Shown here piece after piece: positions 44,869-55,730 of a stretch of 64,000 bases of DNA. A program made the translations under genes and the position numbers. A model generated the notes under the pieces. The model ran no database searches. It was not told where the DNA came from and saw only the letters and a program-made list of their open reading frames with translations. The DNA is from Allodiplogaster sudhausi. Its lineage: Eukaryota > Nematoda > Chromadorea > Rhabditida > Diplogasteridae. Location: NCBI GenBank assembly GCA_945643635.1, contig CALZFC010000270.1:1110001-1174000 (forward strand), given 5' to 3'. How positions within the stretch are numbered: position 1 is the first letter of the stretch; every line of letters begins with the position of its first letter.

Positions 44869-45462
44869 TTACAGGCAGAGCTCTGCGATAGCATGAAGAC
44901 GGCAGCGGAGTGCAATCGATGCAGGCAAAGCTCTGAGGACACGGCGATCGTTCATTCATGCGAGAGAAAGAGAGCAGAGAGAAAAAGAGAGAATAATGTT
45001 GAGTGTAATAGAGAGAGAGAGAGAGAGAAAAAACAAAAGAGGAAGAGAGTGTAAGAGTGAAATAGAGAAGGAGAGAAAAATATGAAAGAAACAATATTTC
45101 GCTAAATTCTCTAGGTTCGAATGTTGTCACTTCGTGACGTCATCTACGCTGAGGAAGCTGCAATGAATGTTGGGGGAAGTTATTATTATTATTTACCTTT
45201 GAATGTGGTCAAGGCCATGAGAGTTCTTTTTTATTTGTAAACGTTATTTATGCCTATTTCAATTATCCTATAAATTGTAGTCACGTCGCTCTAAATCACA
45301 TATGCTATGTACCTTGCTGTTATCTCAGTCAAAAGGCGGGAGTTCAAAATTGAGTAGATTTTGGCTTCTTTAAAGTACCGTCTCCCCCTTTGGCAGTTCA
45401 AGCAGATCCTGAACTACCTCGGCGGGCTGACAGCCTCGCTGCCGAAGACGTCGTCATTCTAA

Positions 45463-45855
45463 AGAGTAGTCTTGCGAAAATGGCCATTTGAATTCACGCC
45501 CTTTTCCCTGAATTATTTTGAACTGCTCGCCCTCCAAAATTCAGAAAAGAAAGACACGATTCCTTACAAAGCGAGACACCCTCGTATGTATGTAAAAAAC
45601 ATGTTTTTTCTCTCTTTTTTGTGTTGCCTCTTTCAGATACGTGTTTTTTCTCCTTTTTATTCTGTGTTTTTGTTCTAATTTTCATACCCTTTTTAATAAA
45701 CTTGTTTAAGAATTTGTCAAGTGCAATGCAAGTTCAATTGCCATTTTCGTCGGATTTTACTTCAATTGTGACAAAAGAATGAATCATAAAAATGTCTGCA
45801 TATTCAATTAGATAGTACATGTAATAAGTACAAAAACAACAGCAACAAAATATTT
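45463..45855. other. 3' flank of the egas-like gene
   Basis: Shares about 250 bases of homology with 32832-33170 (GCGAAAATGGCCATTTGAATTC and on), i.e. paralogous 3' UTR and flank. No other gene seen. Confidence 0.5.
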
Positions 45856-47209
45856 ATGAATCGCCACTTCATTCTCATTCTACTGCGCTCTTCGTGGCCG
45901 GCTGCTCTTCTCCATCTCTCTGCAATTCAAGAGAATGGCCCAACCGGGTTCATTTTAGTTATATTTATTATTTTAGTTATAGATATAAAATAGGAATATT
46001 TATGAAATAATGAAACGTCATGCAATCGCAAAAACATTAAATTTTAAATTTAATGTTTTTATTAGAGATCTAAAATAAGTTTATATTTTAATGACTATTT
46101 ATAGTCAAACACATCGTTGTTGACGTTCCGCCGGATGAGAAGAAGGCGGCATTGGAAAAAGCGGAGAAAAAGCCGCCAGTGAAAGATATGATATTCTATG
46201 TCCATCTTTTTTTATCATTATTTTCCTCTTTAAGAAAAGTCTGCCGCTGTGGCCTCTTCAGCAGAGCTGCTCGAATTAATTGATCGTAAGTAATACATTT
46301 CACAAAAAAAAAGTTCTGCTTTTCCGTAGAAGGGATCGAACTTACCCCTTATAATTTGTAGGACAACGATAATACCATTATGCCATACGGCCATCAATTC
46401 TTTTGCAGTGTCTAAGCTGCACTCTCGCCTCCTCGACTATGGCCTCCACGTCCTGCGGCAGCTTAGCTCGCCGAGTGTCGAAAGCCGCCGACCCACTGCT
46501 GAGGAGCTGGTGAAAATATTTTTTTTAATTTAAATAATATTTATGTTAATTTATTTTACTTTCTATTCATATTCAAGGCAAATTTACATTTATGCGCGAA
46601 TTTTTCTTATGCAATTTTTCCTTCCCATTCCAGAAAAATCGATGATCAATTTTAGGGAAAGCTGCGACCTACGAAAGAGAACGCGTCCGCGTGCGTTGCG
46701 CCGCTTCAAGTATCACATTTTTATTCGCCGTCAATATTTTTCAAACTGAAAAAAGAAACAAAAAAAAAGAAAAAAAACCTAAAGAAAACATATCGTTAGA
46801 ATAATTACTAAAGTGATAATTAGCAAAAATATTTTTCTCAAAAGTTTATATACATATTTATGTTTATAATATATAAAGTTTTTAAAAAATTAGCTTTTAT
46901 TAATTAATTTGTAGGCTCTTCGTGGCTGGGCAGCGACCGCGTTGCTTGGCGAGAAGGGGACCGAACGCGACATTTACCGCATGCTTGCTGATGATGGTGC
47001 GACTTCTGTCTTACTCTGTCGAACTATCACGATCTTTCGCTCTGCCTTTATCTGTCTTATCCTCTATTTGTCTACACGCTGCTCTCTAGCTCTCTCTCCG
47101 TCGCTATCTGCTCTCACTCTCCCTCCTCTTTATGTTTTCCTTCGCTCTCTCTCTTTCCTCTCTCTCTCTCTCTTTCTCTCCCTTCTCTCTCACACTCTCT
47201 CTCGCTCGC

Positions 47210-47254
<45 letters not shown>

Positions 47255-47308
47255 CTCGCTCTCTTTTCTCTCCCCCTCTCTCCCTCCCTTCCTCCCTCTC
47301 TCTCCCTC

Positions 47309-47352
<44 letters not shown>

Positions 47353-50300
47353 CCCCTCTCTTTCTCTCTCTCTCCCTTCAGTTCTCTCCTCCAATGCGAT
47401 GTCTCCGACCGGTGGCCTCGACGCAGGCGATGTCCGCGATTCGATTCACTTCTCTCTTAGATTCCTGCTCGACGACGTCAGAGGCGAGCGAGCTGAAGCG
47501 ATCCGGTGATTTTCTTTAAATAAAATTTTTCGCGCCTTGCCATTTTTTTATTAAAAATTAAAAAATTTGAATATTTGGAAGAAATAAATAAACTCAAGTC
47601 ATTATTTAGTCAATAAAAAAGCCTCCTTCCAGCCTCTTCTATCAGCCACGCTTCGGGCTGCCAATGAGCGCGTGGCGTGAGATCGAGACGTATTTCGGAT
47701 ATACGGTGTGTTTTCAAAGGAGAGAAATGGTATATAAAAGAATTACACTAGGAACGGGGAGAAATGGCATACCTGAATTACACTAAAACTAACGGAGAGA
47801 TAACTTTTCGCGAAAAAAAACTGGACATAGAAAAATTAAATGAACTACAAAAAATGTGAAAGTAATTCAAAATGGCTAACCAGGGAACTACTAGAAACCC
47901 TAAATTCCAAAAATTCTGATATTTTGCATATGGATAGAGCATCACATTGGATGGTTCGGAATGAAAAAATTGGGACCCGAATCCCTCTAGAAAACTTTTT
48001 AAACAGATTTAAAGTTGCTTAAAAATCTCGTTTTAGCTGCAAGGTACCACGTTAACAAACGTTCGAACAAATAAAATATGAAACATTGGCGCAGTGGGCA
48101 GCGCTTCCGGCTATAATTTTTCGTTCGCAAGTTCAATGCCCCAGAGGGCGAAATTGTTTTGCCACTTTTATAAAAGGCTTTTGAGGTCCTTGAGTTATTT
48201 TATGTACTTTCTATGGTTATCTATTTGCATACAGACATTGTGAAGTGCGAGGATCAAAATAAAAAAATTGTTTTGGGCTGTATGCATGTGCGTGTATGTG
48301 CGTGCCGATGACTTCTGCAAGCGTGCATTCCCGCGCTTTGCCGTCTGGAATGCGGATCGAAACGGTTCTGCGAATGAACAGACTCTGACACGCACTCGTG
48401 CATTCCGTGGCGAAAAGAAAATAAGGAGAGTTGTCGCTACACACACATCACTGGGTACGCTGATATATACACATACATATGTATGTACATACGGTCCAAA
48501 CCAAATATTTTTTATCTGGATCCTAGCACTTCACAGAGTCTGTATAGCCATTGAACGTACAGATTTTTTTGTTCGCATCTTTTGCTAATTTTATAGAAAT
48601 TTTTGAGGTCATGGAGTTCTTTTCCGTACTTTCTATAATTATGTAATTGAAAGCGGACTTTGTGAAGTGCAAGTAATAATATGTAAAAAAAAAATAATTT
48701 TGGTCTGTATATTATCTTTTTCCGATCATGGATCATCGACCGAAAGTAATAATTTCTTTTTTAAAGCGCAAAAACGATGGTCTTGGTCCCGTCGGATCGG
48801 AAAGTAAAACGAAAAGGCGTTGGCCTATGTCACCGTCAGCCTACAATGTGGACACACAATCAAAGCAATTTTTTGTTGATAATTGCACTTCACAAAGTCC
48901 GTATGCAAATAGAAAACCATAGAAAGTATAGAAAAGAACTCCACGACCTCAAAACAGTTACATAAAATTTGCAAAAGACTTTGGCTCCAATGGGGATTGA
49001 ACTTGCAACAGAAAAATTGAAGGCGGAAGCGCTACCAACTACGCCAACCTTTCATGTTTTAATCGGTGGAACGTTTTGTAACGTGGCATATTACAGATAA
49101 AACGAGAATTTCAGTCATCTTTAAATGGGTTTAAAAAGTTTTCTAGAGCGATTCGGGTCCCAATTTTTTCATTCCGAACCATCCAATGTGATGCTCTATC
49201 CATATGCAAAATATCAGAATTTTTGGAATTTAGGGTTTCTGGTAGTTCCTTGGTAAGTAATTTGAACTCATATTTTTAAAAATATATTTGAGGACTCGAT
49301 GCTGCCGACCGTCTTCAAGGGACTTCGCCACCGATCACGACGTCCGCACGTCGGCGGCGGCGATCAATCGTGAGATTTCGGTGTGTTTCTGCGATTTGCC
49401 AACTTTGGCACACTATAATTATTTTTTCTTAATATATGTAGCCGAAAACTCCACTCCTCTTGCTTGGGGCGAGACTACACAAAAGACGTGTAGAAAATTC
49501 AAATAAAATGAGCTGTAAAGTTTCTTTCGCGAATCTTCTTTCTCAGCTCGCCACGTCGGGCGCAATTCGTCACGTCGTCCGTGCAGAGGAGCCGCCACGA
49601 GTTGGCGCCGAGGTGTGTGTGTACTCTTTTGAATTCTCACGGTATAAAGAAGAAGAACAAACCTAATCGATGGCTTCCACAAAAAAAAAGTAGAAAAATA
49701 TTGCCACACATTTTTTTATTACTATACAAATTTTAATATATATTTACAAATACATACATACATATCTAATTAATTAATTAAAAGATAATAGAAATATTTT
49801 TTTTAAATAAATAAATAACCACAAATATATAATATATCTTTCTGCGCAAGGGCGTCACGGCTGCGATGATCGAAAAAATGATTGGAGCTTTGCCGGAGAA
49901 GCCGACGCAGCAGAATGTCCTGTCAATACTGACTGTAAACATAAGTAAATAAGTATAAATTTATTTATTTTATTGTTTAAAAACACATTCTATGAACACA
50001 TATAATTCAAGACCAGAATAAATCATTTAAAAAATCTAATTTATTCCAAATATATTTTAGCCTATTTTAGATCTGCATCCCACAGTTCTCCATCGGGAAT
50101 CCGTGCAAGCTGAGCGAGACGGCCACTTCGGCTCAGTAGGCCTTTTTTGTGCGCAGTTTTAATCTGCCAAGTTATAATATTTATATATTTTTTATTTTAT
50201 TTTAATTTTTTAAATATATAATTTCACAGATCGCTCGTGCAGCTTCTTCTCCAGCGTCCTCCACGGTTCTCGGTGTCGAATGTATTCGATAAGTTGGGAG

Positions 50301-50750
50301 AGATTTATTTTACCATTTTTTACTTTTCAAATTATTGTTTTTTACGCTTCTTTTTTATTAAAGAAAAAATATGTGTATATATAATAACAATAATAATTAT
50401 TATTATTATGCTAAATATAGACACATTTTCTTAATTGTAGATCAAAGGCGCGCCTCACTGCGCCCATCTACAAGACCTTTGACGATGGCGTCATTGAGCT
50501 GCCACTCTGGGAACATTATCATAAGGCCAAGTTTGCCGTAAGAATCACCCTCATTGTTTTTGATTTTGTATTAAAACATTAGATTTGAATATAAAATTTA
50601 TTAATAGTAATAATAATGATAATAATAATGAACATTTTTAGAAATTCTTTTCATATTTTAGCTAGTCAACGGCCCGAAACCGACGGAGAAGAAGAAAGAG
50701 GACAAAGGTGTTTTATCTTACATTAAGAAAAACGTTAATTTACTAAAACA

Positions 50751-50825
<75 letters not shown>

Positions 50826-52545
50826 AAATAGAATAGGAATGCGAGGAGCGGCGGCAATTCCGAATCTCACGCATCATTTGATCCCTGTGCATTAAAATTT
50901 TTAAGTTTTTATATCTTTATATCGTTTAAAATATTATATATAAATACATATTTATATATATATATATATATATCTACTTTATATATACCGTATTTTCTCT
51001 CTCTAGTAGAACCCCCCCCTCTCTAATAGTGCCCCCCTCTCGCAAGGGTATTGAAAAATAGTACCCCTCCCCCTAATAGAACCCCCCTCCTCCAATAAAT
51101 ATATTATTTCGTTTATAGAAAAGCTGATGCCCGTGCCGAAGAGGAACAAGTCGATACCGAATCGTGCGTGCGCCGGCTCTTCGATTCGTGGAGGTTTCAG
51201 CTTCTTCGTGTTTTTAATTTTAAAAAAAATTACTATTAATTTATTCCAATCAATTTCCAAATTACAAAATATCGATGATATCGTTATATATTTTTTCTCC
51301 TTTTGCTAATATTAAAATGATTTATTTTCTTGCTCAATTTCCATTTTTTTCTATTCTCCAGGCAAGAGCGCCGTCACCGCTAAAGCTCCGACGGTCGACG
51401 AGGCGCTCGATGCGACCGAGCAGACGGCGTTTGGAGAAGAGGACGTCGAGGGCGGCGGCGGCGAAGACGAGGACGGCGATGGAGGTGGAGAGCAGCACGT
51501 GAAAGGCGACGCCGCCAACAACAACGACAACGTCGCGCCCCCGCTCGTGCCGTCGCTCATGCACGACTTCTCCGTCCAGCAGCTCACCCTGGAGGTGCTT
51601 CGATCCTGCGCAAAAAATTGCATTCAAATTTCCCATTAAATTTTATTCATTTAAATTTTAAACTTAATTTACAGGAAGCCATCATTGCGGCGGGCCAGTC
51701 GAAGAGAGGGCGAGAAAGTCTGCGTAAGGCGCCCTGCTCGACGCGTGCGGCCGCGGTCGAGGCGCACGGCGGCCGCCTCGTTGACGTCATCGACGCGAAT
51801 GACGTCAGACGAATTAATGCACTTTTGAATTCCCGCTCTTTTGCGGGACTCAACCACTTTGATCTTAGACGGATGTCGAAGAAGCGCGGCACATGAAAAT
51901 GCCATTTTGAATTCGCGCCCTTTTGCGTGATTCAATCGATTCCAAAAAAATATTTCCATTTAATTTACCTTTGACTTTCGCGGTTTCTTGATAAAAAAAC
52001 ACTTGCTAATATTGATTGGCCTATAAATAAGTATTAATAAAGATAGAGTTGAACATTTTATTTTTAATTTAATTAATTATTTAACAAAGTATAATTACAA
52101 CTAATTTATCTCAATTTTTTTTTCTCCTTCTCCTTCTCCTCCAGCCGTCCTTCTTCGCGTACTCGTACGAGCCGTGCTTCTTCTCTGTGCTGGCGCCCGG
52201 TTCGGCGGCCTCCGGCGCCAAGAAGAAAGGGGCCGTCGGCAAACGTGACGACATCGCCGTCGAACGCCTCGGCCGCTATCGGTCTATTTTTTTTGATAAT
52301 TATTTATTTATTATATTATTATTATTATTATTAATATATCGTCTATATCTTTGTGCTTTATTTATAGTTTAATAATCTAGCTTTTTATGCTGAATTTTTT
52401 TTATTTAAAACAAATCATTATTTATAATCATTATGGTATAAAGAATTCGGTGACAAAAAAATAATATATTGCAGAGAGCCCGATATTGCGGCACTGCCCG
52501 ATTTTGACAAGCTCCAGACTGAGAAGAAGGCCGAGCAGATTGTGT

Positions 52546-52614
<69 letters not shown>

Positions 52615-52743
52615 GCTCTCACTCTCACTCTCTCTCTCTCCCTTTCTCTATTTCTAACTCTCCCTATCTCTATTTCCTATCTCTCGCTCACTCTTTTCTC
52701 TCCCTCTTTCATTTTCTCGCTCTCTATCCCTCCCTCTCGCTCT

Positions 52744-52795
<52 letters not shown>

Positions 52796-52938
52796 TCAGT
52801 AACATGACCGGCGACGTTGTCTTCGACTCGTCCTTCCTCTTCGTCTTGCGTCGCACTGGTACTTCCGGCCATCGCAGCCTTCCACTGGCCGTCGGCACCT
52901 TCACCAACATTGACTCCGTCCACAAGGGATCCAAGTAG
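45856..52938 (+). CDS. Divergent serpin-like protein, many exons
   Basis: Serpins are protease inhibitors, usually secreted. A possible signal exon starts at ATG 45856 (MNRHFILILLRSSW..); its junction to the next exon is not resolved. Clear exons: 46105-46178, 46240-46285, 46409-46509, 46915-46996, 47382-47505, 47633-47705, 49293-49380, then about 49546-49611, 49852-49932, 50072-50139, 50230-50291, 50441-50540, 50662-50708, 51119-51193, 51362-51595, 51675-51807, 52145-52280, 52475-52551 and 52799-52938 (TAG). Serpin-like features: ALRGWAATALLGEKGTERDI (like the LGA-G-T helix), AIRLFYQPRFGLP (like ANRLF-Q--F), DDGVIELPLWEHY (like VLELPY), VDEALDATEQTAF (hinge-like) and the C-terminal SSFLFVLRRTGT..AVGTFTN (like PFLF-I----TG---F-G). 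An acidic Gly-rich insert lies at about 51430-51500. The similarity is weak in places; another secreted family is possible. No stop interrupts the exons. Confidence 0.45.
46317..46395 (-). repeat. tRNA-like segment in a serpin-like intron
   Basis: On the minus strand, A box TGGCATAATGG and B box AAGTTCGATCCC are correctly spaced and about five acceptor bases can pair, but no normal anticodon arm forms. Probably a tRNA-derived repeat or tRNA pseudogene. Confidence 0.45.
47134..47381 (+). repeat. (CT)n tract in a serpin-like intron
   Basis: About 250 bases of CT repeats running into the TTCAG acceptor at 47381. Confidence 0.9.
47850..49276. mobile_element. Foldback element with tRNA-like heads, in an intron
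   Basis: Arms of about 300 bp (47850-48150 and 48960-49276) are imperfect complements: AACCAGGGAACTACTAGAAACC pairs with GGTTTCTGGTAGTTCCTTGG, and GCATATGGATAGAGCATCAC with its exact complement. Each arm holds a tRNA-like unit (A box TGGCGCAGTGG at 48087-48097, B box AGTTCAATGCC at 48130-48140; the mirrored one at 48992-49047). The middle holds further repeats with TTTGAGGTC.T.GAGTT, direct and inverted. It fills the intron before the exon at 49293. Confidence 0.8.
50752..50822. repeat. (AT)n microsatellite
   Basis: About 70 bases of TA repeats in a serpin-like intron. Confidence 0.95.
50984..51105 (-). mobile_element. Partial copy of the TACCGTATTTTCTCT MITE
   Basis: Starts TACCGTATTTTCTCTCTCTAG and holds the ACCCCCC..CTAATAG and TTGAAAAATAGTACCCCTCC blocks of the 16895-17096 element. 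The other end is missing. Confidence 0.65.
52545..52798 (+). repeat. (CT)n tract before the last serpin-like exon
   Basis: Long CT repeat reaching the TCTTCAG acceptor; the large ORFs here in both directions are artefacts. Confidence 0.9.
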
Positions 52939-53912
52939 CGGGGCCGGGCCGTAAATTGGGGGGAATTGAATGCGGGCCGGGCCGTAAATTATGGAAAAAG
53001 AACCGGGCCTTAAAATAGACAAGATAACTAGCAGCAGCCCATATCCTCATCATCTCATGATTCCATTCTCCCCAGCTCTTTTTGTGTTCGGTTCTTGAAA
53101 TAAAGCTCTTTCGTTTCGAAGGATTTACTCCGTTCATGCTTGAAGTATTGCATCTGACATTGTATACGCAAAGGTAACATGTCGGCATTCAAGAGAGAAG
53201 AAGATTCAGACATTCGTGCAACTCTGAATAAGCATTTCACTTTTTTGTTTCGCTGAAGATTGACAAGATATGGTAGGTTGTCTGCATGATTCATACGCAT
53301 TACACGATAATCATTTGTCCGTCTGCGATTGTAAGTTACATTAGCACGATAGTTCAGATAATTTCGAAATCTATATTGCATTTTCCGCCGACGTTGAATT
53401 CACTGATCGTTACTTGTCTGTCATATATACCCAGTAATACATCTTCCCTTCTTCGCCAACTCCTTCCAACATCAGCCCCTTCTCATGCGAGCAACCTGAC
53501 GAAGATATGAAAGTGTTCACGGATACAAACCTACGCCAAGCATTATATGAACACTTCCCTTAAAAAGTCAAGCTTATCAACATCTTCAACCCTTTCTCTA
53601 TTGAACATCGCCTAAGCCATCATTTCCTCTTCCTTAGTTCCCAGCAGTTGCTTCGCAATCTTATCATGTCCCCACTCAAGCCACTCTTCAACCGACATCT
53701 GTATTCGTCTTGCAAAACAACACAATCAACAACAACAATGAATGAGTGGAAACAGGGAGGAAGGGATGGAGCTGGCTGGTGAAATCTTGCAATTCGAATA
53801 GCCAGAATGCCGAGTCGTCAGGCTCTCTTCTCTCCGAATCGAATGCTGATGGTAGAGTAGAAAGTAGTCGAGAGAAGAAGAGGCTGACGACCAAACAACA
53901 GAGGAAGCCTTC
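52939..53912. other. 3' flank and intergenic region
   Basis: The first 75 bases hold three copies of a GGGCCG..GTAAATT motif, related to blocks at 40535-40625. A polyadenylation-type ATAAAG is at about 53100. No exon or RNA gene supported in the rest. Confidence 0.45.
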
Positions 53913-54295
53913 TTAGAGCTTCAGCTTGGTGCGACGCCAATGACGGCGCTTGGCGTTGTACTTGATCTGCAATCACGATTACCATTACAATAACTTCCAC
54001 AAAATGCGAAACACATCTTAAAAACCCAAAAAGGAACATAAATCTAAAATGTATAAAACTTTAAAATAAAGCAAGATTTAAATAAAATACCAGTCATTTT
54101 CAATCAACTCAATGTAAGCCCAATATTCCTTTTTGTCAAAGTTAGTTAATTACCTTGAAATAGTAAGTAATTAGACAGGAGAAAAGAAAGCACCTTGTTG
54201 CCCGTCTTCATGCGCGCCCACTGTGGCAGCGGCCGATTCTGCTTCTGAGCCTTGGCAAGCTTGCGCTTGATGATGAACGTCTTGTGAGCGGCCAT
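53913..54295 (-). CDS. rpl-39: Large ribosomal subunit protein eL39
   Basis: eL39 is a tiny basic protein of the exit-tunnel region of the cytosolic 60S subunit. Two minus-strand exons, 54194-54295 and 53913-53966, are joined in phase 0 and give 51 aa, the normal length. The sequence begins [20 protein letters not shown], continues [15 protein letters not shown] and ends [15 protein letters not shown], typical of the family. The ATG lies three bases after a CTTCTTGAAG 3' splice site with no evident upstream exon, which fits spliced-leader trans-splicing. mS37 lies upstream on the same strand, its stop 407 bp away, so they may form an operon. No defects. Confidence 0.96.
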
Positions 54296-54537
54296 CACCT
54301 TCAAGAAGCAAAAGATAATTATGACGAAATCGGACATGGGCAAAAGGAAGAAGACAGCGGGCTTCCCTAGCGGAAGGGCGCCACAGCCATCTTCTTGTCA
54401 CGAATCGCCAACAAAACAATGTAAATAATCGGCACAAGCGCGCCAAAAATTGTATACAAATAAGATCAGATATCATAGCAACGGCTCCGAACCGAAGTAG
54501 CTTCAGCAATCCACGGGAAACTGTTACATTGCAATCA

Positions 54538-54543
54538 TTTATT
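54538..54543 (-). terminator. Polyadenylation signal for mS37
   Basis: AATAAA on the minus strand about 160 bp beyond the mS37 stop and about 240 bp before the eL39 start. Confidence 0.5.
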
Positions 54544-54702
54544 TTGGCAAAACCCGTAAAATGTCGTTAGCCTATGTCAACTACTGCACTTTATATACAC
54601 GAAGAGGGGGCTCTGTAGCCACCGGAAAAGGGGCCACAGAGCAACTTGGACCAAGTTGGCTGGGTCTCAGGCCATCTTGGGTGTGTTCGCAGGGCCCCTC
54701 TC

Positions 54703-55730
54703 CTAGCTGGGCTTGCCCTTGTAGCCTTTTCGATGGAAGAGGTCATCGCCGTACTCTTGCGAGGGCAGCCTCTTCAACTGGCGATAGGGAGGAGTGCCGA
54801 GGTTGGGCTGAGGGAAGAGCTGCATCAACTTGTTAAACTGCGCCGTGGTCATCGAGCGCCGTTCGATGCCCTCGCCAAGTGTGCCCTGGAAAACAGGAAA
54901 AGATAAAAAAAACAGGAATGTACCCAAGATTATTTTTATTTTTACTATAATACTTCAATAGTTTCACAAAATATCTTTAGGATGACATAATCAGAATTAA
55001 TTATAAGAAATAGCATTTTGCTCCATCAATAGAGAATGATATTACGTCATGGTTTAACGGTTTAAAAACACGAGTTCATCAGGTGTCAATGATGAATTAG
55101 TTGTTTTTAAATTACAACAAAAACAGGATCTCAAGAAGGCTGACCTTCTTGGCGGCCTCCTGGTACTCGCGTGCCGCCTTCTCTGCCGTATGCACGCATT
55201 GCATGTAGGATGCGTGCTGTGGCGCGCACGGCTTATCGTCGAACTCCCACTTCTTGAGGCAGCCAAAGAGTGCTTGCAGCTCTTGCGTACATGACGAGGC
55301 TGGAAATGAACAGCGAATCAATCAAGAAAGGAAAAACAAAACAATTCACCAAAATATTTAAGCCCTTTTTCCTACGGCAAAACTTCAAAAGTTTGCGTAC
55401 CAATGGCTATGAAAGACTGCTTTTGACAAAGCAAAACACGAATAGAACTCAGTTAAGATTAAGTTCCAATGAAACCGAAAAAAAACTAAAGCATTTAATG
55501 CATCGAGTTCTAAAAGGTAGAAAAGGAAATGAGAAAAATAAACGAATCCCAAACTTACTCGCCTGCTTCGCGCTCTTCTGATTGATGCGGTTCTTGCACG
55601 ACAGGGGCAGTACTTCGGAGAAGGAGGTGACCTTTGGGTAGATGCTCTTATTCCGCGCGAGTGCCGCCTCTTTCAGCAGCGGATTCGAGAAGAGCATCGC
55701 GACGGCGCCAGCGAAAAATAAATTCAGCAT
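54703..55730 (-). CDS. mrps-37: Mitochondrial ribosomal protein mS37 (CHCHD1-like)
   Basis: mS37 is a twin CX9C protein of the mitochondrial small ribosomal subunit, imported and oxidised through the Mia40 route. Three minus-strand exons, 55559-55730, 55145-55299 and 54703-54885, join in phases 1 and 0 to give 169 aa. The CHCH region is in exon 2: CTQELQALFGC and CAPQHASYMQC, each with nine residues between Cys. The N-terminal part (PLSCKNRINQKSAK) resembles the basic stretch before the CHCH domain in the family. The C-terminal extension of about 60 residues (TTAQFNKLMQLFPQP..KGYKGKPS) makes it longer than the human protein (118 aa). The family member is identified by the CX9C spacing and basic N-terminus; other CHCH proteins are possible. 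Next to it, head to head, lies VPS26. Confidence 0.75.

Larger units (their letters stand above)
36155..45462 (+). pseudogene. egas-like gene: EGF repeats plus DEG/ENaC domain, broken
   Basis: Nematode egas proteins are predicted sodium channels of the DEG/ENaC class with EGF modules. Exons read in order: 36155-36316 (Cys/Tyr-rich, QDCCYFYGDSKYL); EGF1 36584-36709 (CKSSPCNDKFGVCVNEYG); EGF2 36927-36982 continued at 40465-40528; EGF3 40648-40769 (CMPNPCKNGGTC); EGF4 41243-41359 (CKELAPCANNGACTN); 41639-41722; 41957-42036 (GC donor); EGF5-like 42284-42371 (CTCSPDYTGVIC); 42456-42484; 42528-42590; 42686-42846; 43083-43221; about 43340-43480 (LGNCFTFNHRDLRFSYKK, a DEG/ENaC signature); 43667-43721 (GLIAKLKVNLDEYAP); 44091-44186 (LGGRYGKCVNKKSEVESYLY); 44542-44690 (FCKCPTSCLEKLES); 45397-45462 (ILNYLGGLTASL then stop). 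Lesions: a 3480-bp insertion in EGF2, TAA in EGF2 at 40504-40506, a frameshift near 43178, frame mismatch before 44542, and no second membrane segment. Homology is firm; individual exon borders less so. Confidence 0.65.

Noticed and set aside
46317..46395. A functional tRNA gene on the minus strand
   Set aside because: Box sequences fit, but no seven-base anticodon loop with a paired stem can be drawn.
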